This document shows positions 36,844 to 46,904 of a stretch of 64,000 nt of DNA, piece after piece. Origin of the DNA: Pseudomonas cremoricolorata DSM 17059 = NBRC 16634 (GTDB lineage Bacteria > Pseudomonadota > Gammaproteobacteria > Pseudomonadales > Pseudomonadaceae); the NCBI RefSeq assembly GCF_000425745.1, contig NZ_AUEA01000009.1, forward strand, positions 124,001 to 188,000, read 5' to 3'. The notes beneath the pieces are model-generated. The model saw nothing but the letters and a program-made list of their open reading frames with translations. It did no database searches and was not told the DNA's origin. Every line of letters begins with the position of its first letter. The stretch's first letter is position 1. A program made the position numbers and the translations under genes.

Positions 36844-39800
36844 TCAGTGGCTGATCCACGAGTGAGCGCTGCCCGGCATGATTGGCGCCGGACCGCTGAG
36901 CCTGAACGGGAAGTAGTGATCCAAGGCCTCACGGTGCAGAGCGTCGTAGGTGGCTGAGCGCACCGCCGCACGCCCTTCGACATAATCCAGAAGCGGCAGG
37001 TAATCGGGCCGCACGCTGGACAACACCTGGTGGAAGGCATCCGGCCCTGCCAGTGTCGAAATCACCTGCATGTGCGCGTTCAGAGCTGGCCCCTCCTGGA
37101 CCGGCCGCGCTGTGCTGAGGAACGACTCCGGCAACTGCTGGAATCGCTCGTTGGCCGTTTGCAGTAGGTGCCTGAGCACTGGATTGCCAGGGTGGCTGGC
37201 GAAGTGCGAATTGCCCACCCGTACCCTACCGCTCCACGGCATCTTGTAACTGCCGCCCAGCAGTACATCATGCGGCGCCGCGTGCAAGGGCGTTGTCGGC
37301 AGCGTGAGCAGCTCGTCGTCGACGTCCATGTACAAACCGCCATATTCCTCGATCAGGCGATAACGAAGAAAATCCGCCGCCGCTGCGTAGTTGCGCGCAG
37401 GGCTGTGCGGATTACGGAAATAACGGTAGGCCTGACCCTCGGCATTTTCATTGAAGCGCGTGAAGAAATCCTGCTCGCGCAGGTCTTGCACTTCGATGCC
37501 CAGAGACTCGAACAGCGCTCGATTGGCGTCGAACACGCTCGGCTCGTTATCGAGGTGGATGATGAAGCGATAGCCGCCCTTGTCGAGGTTCTTGCGCAGC
37601 TTCCAGGCGATTTTGTGTGGCACAGGCTTGTCGCCGATCCAGATCATGTGCACCTCGCGGGAAATCGGTTCGGCGGACTGCGGTAGCTGGGGCAGATCGG
37701 GGAAGCGGTAGTCGGCGAACAGCGTTTCAGCCGGCAGGTGGTGACGTACGCGTTCATATTGCTCGGCGCTGCCCGCCTTCCAGCGAACCTTGTCGCGAAA
37801 CGGCAGCTTTTCGCGCCACAGGTACAAGTCCTGGAAGTACATGCGCCAGGCTGCGGCGTCGGCGTCGTACCACACGGGCATCTGCACGCTTCGCTCATCG
37901 ATTTCCAGCGCCTGCGCCTGGCGCCGCGACAGTTGCACGTCGGCGATGTAGCCATCGCTCTGCTCGCTGATGTCGTCAAGCGCCAAGGTGGTTTCGATCC
38001 GCGGCAGCAAGGGCTGGCGCTGTATACCGTCGACGCTCTGTATTGGCAGTCGCTGCACGGGCAACTGCCGTGCCGAGTCACCGCCGCGCAGGCCAAAGCG
38101 CAGCTGAATATCCCAATAGCCGTCCTCCAGCGCGGTGAGGAACGGTCCAGGGGATGCAGGATCGTTCTCGGCACAGATACGCAATTGCTGCTCGTGTTCG
38201 AGCCATTGCACCCGGTACACATCCTTGCGCAGGTTGATGTACATCTTGCCATCGTCGATGAACACCCCTTTACCACCGCCGCTGACGTGTACCTCGCGCG
38301 TCACCCTCAGCTCTGCGAGACCTGCCCGCAGCTCAGGGGCGAGACTGTCCAGTACCGGACGCTGAACCTGAAATTCTGCCAGCAGCGGCCAGTGCGCGCC
38401 GGTGTCGGCTTGGGGGGACACTTCGCTTGCCTGGATCAGTTCCCGTCGCTGGGCGGCCTCGGCGACGTCGAGTGCCTCCAGTGCCGCTCCCTGCAGGGAC
38501 TCTCTGGCAACCAGCAGTTGACTGGCCTTGCCGACCAGCGGCAGCGCATTGAGCAAACCGAAGGCCAGACGTTGCCCGCCCTGGACTGCTTCGGTCGCGT
38601 CCTTGGCGGCGATCATCTCTCCTGCGCCTGCCGCGAGCAGTGCCACACCCAGCGCTGCGGCAACGGTATCCAGGGCCGGCACTGCCAGGGCGATGGCGCC
38701 GACGACGTTGGTCGCAGTCTCAAGGCCATATGCCACCTGCTTGCGCTGATAGTCGGCCTGAGTGCTGATGTCGTAGTCGGCGTCGCTGTAAAAACGTGCC
38801 TTGATGGCGTCGCATAGGCACGAGAACGTGTGAGGGTAGAGCGGTGCTGCGAAGCGAATGGTACTGCTGAGCGACCATAGCCCGGTACTGTCGTCGAGCC
38901 GCTTGGGATAAGCACCCAGGCCGCGTAGCGCGGTGTCCACACCACTGTAGAAGACCCCGTCGCGGCGATCCTTGCGACTGAAGTGGCTGGCCAGCACGGC
39001 GCGCCTGCGCGGGTCGCGGCAGGTGTGACCGATCCACTCCCGCAGCTCCTTGAGGGAAGCGAAGCCGTGCAGTGGGGAGGCATTGCCAGGGATGTACAGC
39101 ACCACATCGTCCTCACCCTGCTTTTGAAAGCTGACGATGTCGGTGGCCACATAGCGATGAATCAGCAGGGGCCTGACCTGATGCCGCTCAGACATCGGGT
39201 TGTCGGCGAAGTAGCGCATCGAGGTGCCTGACCAACTGGTGTTGCTGTGCAGCATCATGCTGTTGAGGACCAATTCGGCGTGGGCCTGGCTGAGACTGCC
39301 CTCGTCGCGCTGGAGCAGGGCGGCACGCACGACATTGCCCTTGAGCATCAGAGGATAGTTGCTTTCGTGCTGACTCCAGAAACGTTGCAGATAACCGATG
39401 TACTTGCTTTGCAGGTCGGCGTCCCATACCGCCCGCTGGAAGGTCGCAGGATCGAGCGCGATCTGGTTGTCCGGCCCATAGACTTGCGGCGAGGTGCGCC
39501 GATACACCGCGTCGTAGGCTTCGCTATTGGCCAGCTCGGCAGGCTCCAGCGTGCCCAGCTCGCTGATCGCGTAACCATCCGTGCGCCAGGCCAGCGGATG
39601 CCCCAGGTGGTCGAGTGAGTCACCGCTGCCGCGTTGTTGCCAATTGCCGAGCATCGCCTGTGGCAGGGTCATGGCATGGGCCAGTTGCGCCTTCCACGGG
39701 CCTTGCTCGATGTGCACCTGGTCGATGTACAGCGTGGCCAGAATCAGGTCATCGGCGCTATCGTCGATAGCGTGCTGATCGAGCAATGTACGCAGGGTCT

Positions 39801-40020
39801 GGGCGGCGAAGTCGTGGGGCGTTTGCAGCACGATGTGCTCGCGTGCGAAAGACTGCTCGATCGATGGCAGGATCTCCTCGTCTTGTTCAGGCGCGGCTGG
39901 AATGATCGACAGCAGGTTATGCTCGCCGCGCGGCAATACCCGTTCAGGATGACTGGCCGGCTCTGGGGAGAAAGGCTCGCCGGGTGCAGGGTATTCGGGG
40001 TATTTCGGATGGTAATCCAT
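36844..40020 (-). CDS. DUF6543 protein with C-terminal TcdA/TcdB-type glycosyltransferase (putative toxin)
   Basis: A 1058-residue putative cytotoxin. The N-terminal two-thirds resembles the DUF6543 dermonecrotic-toxin region of pseudomonads (TLRTLLDQHAIDD, TLPQAMLGNWQQ, VVLYIPGNASPLHGFASL near residue 330), followed by hydrophobic helices (about 439-472 and 485-505). The C-terminal domain (about 785-1058) matches large clostridial toxin glycosyltransferases: W794 in HMIWIGD, then AAAADFLRYRL with D883 and R886, and GGLYMDVDDE with the DxD at D899 and D901. The spacing equals that of TcdB W102/D270/R273/D286/D288. There is no signal peptide. I chose MDYHPKYP as start; 51 residues further upstream would cross a terminator. 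Spot-counted GC is about 53% versus 63-68% around it, suggesting acquisition. Confidence 0.82.
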   Translation of the reverse strand: MDYHPKYPEYPAPGEPFSPEPASHPERVLPRGEHNLLSIIPAAPEQDEEILPSIEQSFAREHIVLQTPHDFAAQTLRTLLDQHAIDDSADDLILATLYIDQVHIEQGPWKAQLAHAMTLPQAMLGNWQQRGSGDSLDHLGHPLAWRTDGYAISELGTLEPAELANSEAYDAVYRRTSPQVYGPDNQIALDPATFQRAVWDADLQSKYIGYLQRFWSQHESNYPLMLKGNVVRAALLQRDEGSLSQAHAELVLNSMMLHSNTSWSGTSMRYFADNPMSERHQVRPLLIHRYVATDIVSFQKQGEDDVVLYIPGNASPLHGFASLKELREWIGHTCRDPRRRAVLASHFSRKDRRDGVFYSGVDTALRGLGAYPKRLDDSTGLWSLSSTIRFAAPLYPHTFSCLCDAIKARFYSDADYDISTQADYQRKQVAYGLETATNVVGAIALAVPALDTVAAALGVALLAAGAGEMIAAKDATEAVQGGQRLAFGLLNALPLVGKASQLLVARESLQGAALEALDVAEAAQRRELIQASEVSPQADTGAHWPLLAEFQVQRPVLDSLAPELRAGLAELRVTREVHVSGGGKGVFIDDGKMYINLRKDVYRVQWLEHEQQLRICAENDPASPGPFLTALEDGYWDIQLRFGLRGGDSARQLPVQRLPIQSVDGIQRQPLLPRIETTLALDDISEQSDGYIADVQLSRRQAQALEIDERSVQMPVWYDADAAAWRMYFQDLYLWREKLPFRDKVRWKAGSAEQYERVRHHLPAETLFADYRFPDLPQLPQSAEPISREVHMIWIGDKPVPHKIAWKLRKNLDKGGYRFIIHLDNEPSVFDANRALFESLGIEVQDLREQDFFTRFNENAEGQAYRYFRNPHSPARNYAAAADFLRYRLIEEYGGLYMDVDDELLTLPTTPLHAAPHDVLLGGSYKMPWSGRVRVGNSHFASHPGNPVLRHLLQTANERFQQLPESFLSTARPVQEGPALNAHMQVISTLAGPDAFHQVLSSVRPDYLPLLDYVEGRAAVRSATYDALHREALDHYFPFRLSGPAPIMPGSAHSWISH

Positions 40021-40136
40021 GGGCGTGTTCCGTGATGGCTGAAAACCGCACGTTGCGCCATCGTGGAAAAGCAGCTGCGATAGAGATGTGGCACCTCTGG
40101 CGTCGCCCTTGCGCCAACTGTGTTTAAGCCAGAACG

Positions 40137-40164
40137 AAAAACCCCGCCACGAAGGCGGGGTTTT
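40137..40164 (-). terminator. intrinsic terminator between the lptF-like gene and the toxin gene
   Basis: A CCCCGCC/GGCGGGG stem with a five-base ACGAA loop, flanked by five As on one side and four Ts on the other, so it can act in both directions. On the minus strand it terminates the OmpA-domain gene and separates it from the toxin gene, which therefore needs its own promoter in the 116 bases up to its start. Confidence 0.85.
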
Positions 40165-40182
40165 AGCTTTCAACCTACGCGG

Positions 40183-40965
40183 TTAGCGGATGGTCGAACG
40201 CGGTGCGACAGGCTGGTTGTCGTTGGAAATGGTGACTTCCACACGACGGTTCTGCGCACGGCCCGAGTTGCTGGTGTTGTCAGCCACTGGGTATTGCTTG
40301 CCGTAGCCCTGCGAGACGATGCGCGATGGGTCGACACCGGCACGCACCAGGGCAGTGCTCACGGCACCGGCGCGGCGGTCGGACAGCGACAGGTTGTAGC
40401 TGTCGGAACCGACGCTGTCGGTGTAACCCTCGACGATGACTTTACGTTCTGGATTCTCGCTCAGGAACTGCGCCAGCTTGGTGATGTTCGGCAGGGCGCT
40501 GCTTTTCAGCTCGGCCTTGTTGAAGTCGAACAGCACGTCGCCGAAGGTCACCAGGGTGCCGCGGTCGGTCTGCTTGGCGTTCAGCTCGTTCTGCAGTTTC
40601 TTGATCTGCGCGTCACGGGCGTCCAGGCGGGCCTTGGCGCGCTCGGCGGCTGCACCCTTGAGCTCGCCTTCGGCGGTGCGCAGGGCGATGGTCTGCTTGG
40701 CGACTTCAACACGTTGGTTGGTCAGGTAGGCCAACTGGTCGACCTTCTTGTCGTCTTCGCGGTCCATGTAGGCTTTGTCAGCCTTGTTCAGCCAGTCTTG
40801 TGCGTCCTTGGTTTCCAGGGCCGCGACCTTGCTCGACTGTGGATCGCTTTGCAGCGCCGAGAAGTTGCTGCGGGCCGATTCCAGGTTAGGGTTCGGGTCG
40901 TGCGAGCAAGCAGCGAGACCGACGCTCAGGGCCAGAAGGGCAGGGATCATTACGTGTTTGCGCAT
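40183..40965 (-). CDS. lptF: OmpA-domain outer membrane lipoprotein, LptF-like
   Basis: A 260-residue lipoprotein with signal MRKHVMIPALLALSVGLAACS (lipobox LAAC), a DUF4398/coiled-coil middle (about 50-125) and a C-terminal OmpA-like peptidoglycan-binding domain (FGDVLFDFNKAEL and NLSLSDRRAGAVSTALV). It corresponds by domain order and neighbourhood to P. aeruginosa LptF (lipotoxin F, PA3692). The ATG at 40965 has AAGGA eight bases upstream; an ATG at 40974 would sit on top of that Shine-Dalgarno. It follows a smaller DUF4398 lipoprotein by 50 bases and shares its likely AlgU-type promoter. Confidence 0.85.
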   Translation of the reverse strand: MRKHVMIPALLALSVGLAACSHDPNPNLESARSNFSALQSDPQSSKVAALETKDAQDWLNKADKAYMDREDDKKVDQLAYLTNQRVEVAKQTIALRTAEGELKGAAAERAKARLDARDAQIKKLQNELNAKQTDRGTLVTFGDVLFDFNKAELKSSALPNITKLAQFLSENPERKVIVEGYTDSVGSDSYNLSLSDRRAGAVSTALVRAGVDPSRIVSQGYGKQYPVADNTSNSGRAQNRRVEVTISNDNQPVAPRSTIR

Positions 40966-41015
40966 GGTGTTCATCCTTTGATCGTTAACGAAGGCTTAGG
41001 GTCTGGAAACGCGGC

Positions 41016-41429
41016 TTATTCAGCAGCGCGCATACCTTCCTCACGCACTTCCTGAACCCCTTGACGGGCGTCCTGTACGGCCTTCTGGGCCTTGGCAGCC
41101 TGGGCTTTACGCTCGGCTACGCGGGCGTCCCACTCGGCTTGCTCGGCCAGAATTCTGGCGTCTTCGTACTTCTTGTCGTGCATGGCGATTTCAGCTTTCT
41201 TGAACTTGTCCTGGGCTGCCTTCATCTCGACCGCCGCGAACTCGGTGCCGCCAGCGCTGACCGCCGAGTTGACCGCCGATTGGGTCACGGCGTACTGCTC
41301 GGTCGGGGGCTTGCCAGCACAACCGGCCAGCACCAGGCTGCTGCCCAAGGCCAGTGCGGCCAGCTTGAGCCCGCGCATGTTGAAGGAAGAAGGTTTTGCG
41401 ATGCGGGTCTTCATGGTGGTCAACTCCAT
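41016..41429 (-). CDS. DUF4398 domain-containing lipoprotein
   Basis: A 137-residue lipoprotein with signal peptide and lipobox LAGC near residue 36, then a helical DUF4398 domain rich in Ala/Lys/Glu (EFAAVEMKAAQDKFKKAEIA) that probably forms a coiled coil. It matches the gene (PA3691) found before lptF in P. aeruginosa. The ATG at 41429 has AGGAG six bases upstream. The 251-base region upstream carries an AlgU-like promoter and an imperfect palindrome at 41600-41617. Confidence 0.82.
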   Translation of the reverse strand: MELTTMKTRIAKPSSFNMRGLKLAALALGSSLVLAGCAGKPPTEQYAVTQSAVNSAVSAGGTEFAAVEMKAAQDKFKKAEIAMHDKKYEDARILAEQAEWDARVAERKAQAAKAQKAVQDARQGVQEVREEGMRAAE

Positions 41430-41540
41430 TGGTCACTCCTGATAACGACGATGTCCGCAGTGGATCCATCGCTGTTTCCCTGATGCTCCCGAGCGCCGCA
41501 ACGCCCGCATTTACAGGGTTTTGCCGTGATGGCTACCGTT

Positions 41541-41568
41541 TGTGACCGAGGCATTTTTTGAATAGTTC
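41541..41568 (-). promoter_or_regulatory. AlgU (sigma-22)-like promoter for the DUF4398-lptF operon
   Basis: On the minus strand a -35 GGAACTA followed by an A-rich spacer, and 17 bases after GAACTA a TCACA -10. The -35 matches AlgU consensus GAACTT at five of six positions and the spacer length fits. The -10 (consensus TCTGA/TCNAA) is imperfect. The A-rich spacer after GGAACT is typical of sigma-E-type promoters. Confidence 0.5.
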
Positions 41569-41680
41569 CGATAAATTCGCGCGCTAACGATTTTTTTCCC
41601 TGACTGATTGGTCAGGCGTTTTTGCACTGAACTTACCGCTTGCCAAACGGTATGCCGGCGCCAACAGCGGGCGTTGGACG

Positions 41681-42025
41681 TCACTGTTTGTCGTCGTCGG
41701 ATTCACGGTCCAGGCTGTGCAGATGCTGCTTGGACAACGCCAGAAAGCGTGGTGTGGAGCCAACGTCCTCATACAGCGGGTCGCCTTCCTCGTCGGTGGC
41801 GATCACCTGCTGGCCCCTGACGTAGGGGAAGCTTTCCTCCAGTTCTTCGAGTGCCGCCCCGACCAGTTCACCGAGCAGTTCCTGTGCGGTGCGCTTGGGG
41901 TACATGTCGATCAGCGCGGCCAGGCGCGCCTCGGCCTCGAGGTCCAGGTGCAGGACATGGCTGGTCGGGCTCAGGCGGCCCTTGGCGTTCTGTTCCCAAT
42001 GCTGGGCAAGTTCGCGGATTTTCAC
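41681..42025 (-). CDS. conserved hypothetical protein
   Basis: A 114-residue acidic protein that pseudomonad annotations sometimes call 'type 1 pili tip component' without clear support. Visible parts: N-terminal KIRELAQHWEQNAKGRLS, a ribbon/helix segment DLEAEARLAALIDMYPKRTAQELL, and the end EEGDPLYEDVGSTPRFLALSKQHL. The helix pattern recalls small DNA-binding or antitoxin-like proteins but I cannot assign it. The start is a GTG with GGAGGTCACC before it; sequence further upstream in frame is Arg-rich and non-coding in character. It is divergent from ppc. Confidence 0.7.
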   Translation of the reverse strand: MKIRELAQHWEQNAKGRLSPTSHVLHLDLEAEARLAALIDMYPKRTAQELLGELVGAALEELEESFPYVRGQQVIATDEEGDPLYEDVGSTPRFLALSKQHLHSLDRESDDDKQ

Positions 42026-42168
42026 GGTGACCTCCAGGGCTGTGTCATGACATTGCTTGTGAGCATGCGCGCGGCGGGTTAGTTGCGCCGGGTTCGCTCG
42101 GCTTGCCTTGAGCACGATGGCATGGGCACTCTTGACGCCACGCGGTTTCCTCGAATGGAGAAGGGCTG

Positions 42169-44796
42169 ATGACCGATATCGATGTGCGCTTGCGCGAAGA
42201 CGTCCACCTGCTGGGTGAACTGTTGGGTGAAACGATTCGTCAGCAGCACGGCGAGGCGTTCCTGCAGAAGATCGAAGACATTCGCCACAGTGCCAAGGCC
42301 GATCGCAGCGGTGCCGGCGAGCGACTGAGCAGCACCCTCGACAGCCTCGCTGACGATGAACTGCTGCCGGTGGCAAGGGCGTTCAACCAGTTCCTCAACT
42401 TGGCCAACATCGCCGAGCAGTATCAATTGATTCATCGGCGCGGCGACGACCAGCCACTGCCGTTCGAAGCCCGCGTGCTGCCCGAGTTGCTCGAGCGCCT
42501 CAAGCAGGACGGGCACGCTGAGCAGTCATTGGCCGAGCAACTGGCGCAACTGCAGATCGAGTTGGTGCTCACTGCACACCCCACCGAAGTGGCCAGGCGC
42601 ACGTTGATCCAGAAGTACGACGCCATCGCCGCACAGCTGGCCGCGCAGGACCACCGCGACCTCACCGAGGCCGAGCGCCAGCAGGTGCGCGAGCGTTTGC
42701 AACGGCTGATCGCCGAGGCCTGGCACACCGAGGAGATTCGCCGTAGCCGGCCAACCCCGGTGGACGAGGCGAAGTGGGGTTTCGCGGTGATCGAGCATTC
42801 GCTGTGGCAGGCCATTCCAAATCACCTGCGCAAGGTCGATGCGGCCCTGCAGGCTGCCACCGGGCAGCGCTTGCCGCTCGACGCCGCGCCGATCCGCTTT
42901 GCCTCGTGGATGGGCGGCGACCGTGATGGCAACCCCAATGTCACCGCGACGGTTACGCGTGAGGTGCTGCTGCTGGCGCGCTGGATGGCGGCCGATCTGT
43001 TCCTGCGCGACGTCGACGCGCTGGCTGGCGAGCTGTCGATGCAGCAGGCCAGCGCGGCCCTGCGCGAGCAGGTCGGCGACAGCCGCGAACCGTACCGGGC
43101 TGTGCTCAAGCAACTGCGCGAGCGCCTGCGAGCCACCCGCGCCTGGGCCCATGCCAGCCTCAGTGCAGCGCAGCCGGCCGGGCCGGAGGTGCTGGTCGAC
43201 AATCAGCAGCTGATCGCACCCTTGCAGCTGTGCCATGCCTCGCTGCATGCCTGTGGCATGGGGGGGATCGCCGACGGCCCGTTGCTCGACTGCCTGCGCC
43301 GCGCGGTCACCTTCGGCCTGTTTCTGGTACGCCTGGACGTGCGCCAGGACGCAGCCCGGCACCGCGATGCGCTGTCGGAAATCACCGCGTACCTGGGCCT
43401 TGGCCACTACGCCGAGTGGAGCGAGGCGCAGCGCATGGACTTCCTGCAGACCGAGCTGAACAACCCCAGGCCGCTGTTGCCGGCGCACTTCCAGGCCGAA
43501 GACGACACCGCCGAGGTGCTCGCCACCTGCCGGGAAGTGGCGTCGGCGCCTGCCGCTTCACTGGGCTCTTATGTGATTTCCATGGCCGGTGCAGCCTCCG
43601 ATGTGCTGGCCGTGCAACTGCTGCTCAAGGAGGCCGGGCTGACCCGGCCGATGCGCGTGGTGCCGTTGTTCGAGACCCTGGCCGACCTCGACAACGCAGG
43701 CCCTGTGATCGAGCGACTGCTGCAGTTGCCTGATTACCGCGCCAGCCTGCAAGGCCCGCAGGAAGTGATGATCGGCTACTCCGACTCGGCCAAGGACGCC
43801 GGCACCACCGCGGCTGCCTGGGCGCAGTACCGCGCCCAGGAAAGCTTGGTGAACATCTGCCGCGAACACGATGTCGAGCTGCTGCTGTTCCACGGCCGTG
43901 GCGGCACGGTGGGGCGCGGCGGTGGACCGGCACATGCGGCGATCCTGTCGCAGCCGCCAGGGTCGGTGGCCGGGCGCTTCCGTACCACCGAGCAGGGCGA
44001 GATGATCCGCTTCAAGTTCGGCTTGCCGGGCATCGCCGAGCAGAACCTCAACCTCTACCTGGCCGCAGTGCTGGAGGCGACGTTACTTCCACCGCCCTTG
44101 CCGCAACCGGCCTGGCGCCAGGTCATGGACCAGCTCGCCAGCGATGGGGTCAACGCCTACCGCCAGGTGGTGCGGGAAAACCCTGATTTTGTCGAGTACT
44201 TCCGCCAGTCGACCCCTGAACAGGAGCTTGGCCGTCTGCCATTGGGCAGTCGTCCGGCCAAACGCCGTGCCGGCGGGATCGAGAGCCTGCGGGCGATTCC
44301 GTGGATTTTCGGCTGGACGCAAACGCGCCTGATGCTGCCGGCCTGGCTTGGCTGGGAGACGGCGTTGGACAATGCGCTGGCGCGTGGTGACGGCGAACTG
44401 CTGGGGCAGATGCGTGAACAGTGGCCGTTTTTCCGCACCCGCATCGATATGCTGGAGATGGTTCTGGCCAAGGCTGACGCACAAATCGCCGAGGCCTACG
44501 ACCAACGTCTGGTGCAACCGCACCTGCTGGGGTTAGGCAGTCATCTGCGCGACCTATTGTCGCAGTCTTGCGAGGTGGTATTAGGCCTTACCGGGCAATC
44601 GGTGCTACTGGCCCACAGCCCCGACACCCTGGAGTTCATCCGCCTGCGCAATACCTACCTCGACCCCTTGCACCGCTTGCAGGCCGAACTGCTGGCGCGC
44701 ACCCGAGGCCGCGAAGCCGCTCTGGACAGCCCGCTGGAGCAGGCCTTGCTGGTGACCGTGGCAGGCATCGCTGCGGGCTTGCGTAATACTGGCTGA
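42169..44796 (+). CDS. ppc: phosphoenolpyruvate carboxylase
   Basis: An 875-residue PEP carboxylase making oxaloacetate from PEP and bicarbonate. Catalytic segments present: [13 protein letters not shown] (catalytic His), [15 protein letters not shown], and the [25 protein letters not shown] mobile loop region. The C-terminus ends in RNTG, the family terminal signature for allosteric binding. The ATG follows GAGAAGGGCTG. It is divergent from the small acidic protein gene and upstream of adk. Confidence 0.95.
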   Translation: MTDIDVRLREDVHLLGELLGETIRQQHGEAFLQKIEDIRHSAKADRSGAGERLSSTLDSLADDELLPVARAFNQFLNLANIAEQYQLIHRRGDDQPLPFEARVLPELLERLKQDGHAEQSLAEQLAQLQIELVLTAHPTEVARRTLIQKYDAIAAQLAAQDHRDLTEAERQQVRERLQRLIAEAWHTEEIRRSRPTPVDEAKWGFAVIEHSLWQAIPNHLRKVDAALQAATGQRLPLDAAPIRFASWMGGDRDGNPNVTATVTREVLLLARWMAADLFLRDVDALAGELSMQQASAALREQVGDSREPYRAVLKQLRERLRATRAWAHASLSAAQPAGPEVLVDNQQLIAPLQLCHASLHACGMGGIADGPLLDCLRRAVTFGLFLVRLDVRQDAARHRDALSEITAYLGLGHYAEWSEAQRMDFLQTELNNPRPLLPAHFQAEDDTAEVLATCREVASAPAASLGSYVISMAGAASDVLAVQLLLKEAGLTRPMRVVPLFETLADLDNAGPVIERLLQLPDYRASLQGPQEVMIGYSDSAKDAGTTAAAWAQYRAQESLVNICREHDVELLLFHGRGGTVGRGGGPAHAAILSQPPGSVAGRFRTTEQGEMIRFKFGLPGIAEQNLNLYLAAVLEATLLPPPLPQPAWRQVMDQLASDGVNAYRQVVRENPDFVEYFRQSTPEQELGRLPLGSRPAKRRAGGIESLRAIPWIFGWTQTRLMLPAWLGWETALDNALARGDGELLGQMREQWPFFRTRIDMLEMVLAKADAQIAEAYDQRLVQPHLLGLGSHLRDLLSQSCEVVLGLTGQSVLLAHSPDTLEFIRLRNTYLDPLHRLQAELLARTRGREAALDSPLEQALLVTVAGIAAGLRNTG

Positions 44797-44924
44797 GGCC
44801 TCGCGCGGCTGCGCAAAGCGCTTCCTGGGTCGGTCGCCAGTGGCCGGCCCGCGCGAGGGTGGCACAAGGCGCAACCCCTGCGACGCTGGGTCGCAAGGGG
44901 GGCATTCCTGCCACTTTGGGATGC

Positions 44925-45701
<777 letters not shown>

Positions 45702-45720
45702 GCCCAGCGTCCATCGCACC

Positions 45721-45740
45721 ACGGCCCGCTTGCGGGCCGT
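45721..45740 (+). terminator. hairpin after adk
   Basis: A nine-base perfect stem (ACGGCCCGC/GCGGGCCGT) with a two-base linker, so effectively a CTTG tetraloop, followed by TGTCGTTT. It is a moderate intrinsic terminator candidate with a broken T-run. Confidence 0.45.
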
Positions 45741-45785
45741 TGTCGTTTATACTGCCGCTCTTTTTTTGCCTGGATACCCTGTTCG

Positions 45786-46460
45786 ATGACCACCCTGCTG
45801 GCCCTGGATACCGCCACCGAAGCCTGTTCCGTTGCCCTGTTGCAAGGCGGCGAGGTGATCAGCCACCACGAGGTGATTCCGCGCCAGCATGCGCAGAAGC
45901 TGCTGCCGATGATCAAGCAGCTGATGGCCGAGGCCGGCTTGCCGCTGAGCGCGCTGGATGCGATTGCCTTTGGCCGTGGCCCTGGTGCCTTCACCGGTGT
46001 GCGCATCGCCATCGGTGTGGTGCAGGGGCTGGCGTTCGCCCTCGAGCGGCCGGTGCTGCCGGTGTCCAATCTTGCAGCACTGGCCCAGGGTGCCTTGCGC
46101 GAACACGGCCACAGCCAGGTCGCTGCCGCCATCGATGCGCGCATGGATGAGGTCTACTGGGGGTGCTACCGCGCCCAGGCCGGTGAAATGCGCCTGCTGG
46201 GCGACGAAGCGGTGCTGCCGCCCGAGCGCGTAGCGCTGCCGGTCGAACTTACCGGCGACTGGTTCGGCACTGGTACAGGCTGGGGCTATGCAGAGCGCCT
46301 GGCGGTGCCTGTGAAGGCGTTCGATGCCACGCGCCTGCCGACCGCGCAGGATATTCTGGCCCTGGCGACCTTCGCCTGGGGCCGTGGTGAAGCGGTCGCT
46401 GCCGACCAGGCGCAGCCGGTGTACCTGCGCGATAACGTGGCCACGCCCAAGGCGCGTTGA
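45786..46460 (+). CDS. tsaB: tRNA threonylcarbamoyladenosine biosynthesis protein TsaB
   Basis: A 224-residue ASKHA-fold protein that partners TsaD and TsaE to make t6A37. Family marks: LLALDTATEACSVAL at the N-terminus and FGRGPGAFTGVRIAIGVVQGLAFAL near residue 62. It lacks the metal-binding histidines of TsaD, as expected. A TATACT at 45748-45753 may be its own -10 element. The adk-tsaB order is shared with P. aeruginosa. Confidence 0.93.
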   Translation: MTTLLALDTATEACSVALLQGGEVISHHEVIPRQHAQKLLPMIKQLMAEAGLPLSALDAIAFGRGPGAFTGVRIAIGVVQGLAFALERPVLPVSNLAALAQGALREHGHSQVAAAIDARMDEVYWGCYRAQAGEMRLLGDEAVLPPERVALPVELTGDWFGTGTGWGYAERLAVPVKAFDATRLPTAQDILALATFAWGRGEAVAADQAQPVYLRDNVATPKAR

Positions 46461-46613
46461 GGCGCCACGACTGAGCCAAAAGCGGTCGTCCGTCGGCTCG
46501 GCCTTCCCAGCGTCAAACCTTCTGCGGTAAGTGTGGTCGAGTTAACACTAGAGCATTAGCGAAGGACCTTTGATGCTGCTAGATTGCCATCATTGGTCCC
46601 GAGTCTGCCTTTC

Positions 46614-46901
46614 ATGCGCATCGATGGTTTTCCTGCTTCCTCCTACCCGGTCAAGCGCACGCCCCCGCGCCGCGCGCCTGTGGCCGACGAGCAGATCGAT
46701 GACGCCCAACTGGCCGAAGAGGTCGACCTGGTCGAACTGGCCAAGGGCAATCGCCGCGGTGGTCTGCCGGTGCGCCAGCAGGATGTGATCTTCCCGCGTG
46801 CCCGTGATCGGCGCACTGCCAGCGCCCTGGCTAGCTACCTGGCCACCGCCGGCTACAGCGAGTGGGACATGGACGTGCTCGGCCTGGACCTGTACATCTG
46901 A
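46614..46901 (+). CDS. conserved hypothetical protein
   Basis: A 95-residue protein with a Pro/Arg-rich N-terminus (MRIDGFPASSYPVKR), an acidic middle (DDAQLAEEVDLVELAKG) and a C-terminal helix ending EWDMDVLGLDLYI. There is no known domain. The start at 46614 is preferred over one 30 bases earlier. The stop is 3 bases before the DUF72 start, so the pair is co-translated. Pseudomonads often carry it in this position. Confidence 0.65.
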   Translation: MRIDGFPASSYPVKRTPPRRAPVADEQIDDAQLAEEVDLVELAKGNRRGGLPVRQQDVIFPRARDRRTASALASYLATAGYSEWDMDVLGLDLYI

Positions 46902-46904
46902 CCG

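Noticed and set aside
41600..41617. Palindrome CCTGAC-N6-GTCAGG with Ts to its right, as a terminator
   Set aside because: Ts are on the plus-strand side only, while the gene ending nearby runs on the minus strand and would meet As; no plus-strand transcript is known there.
41629..41634. A plus-strand GAACTT that could be a second AlgU -35
   Set aside because: No fitting -10 at 16-17 bases and no plus-strand gene follows until ppc, over 500 bases away.
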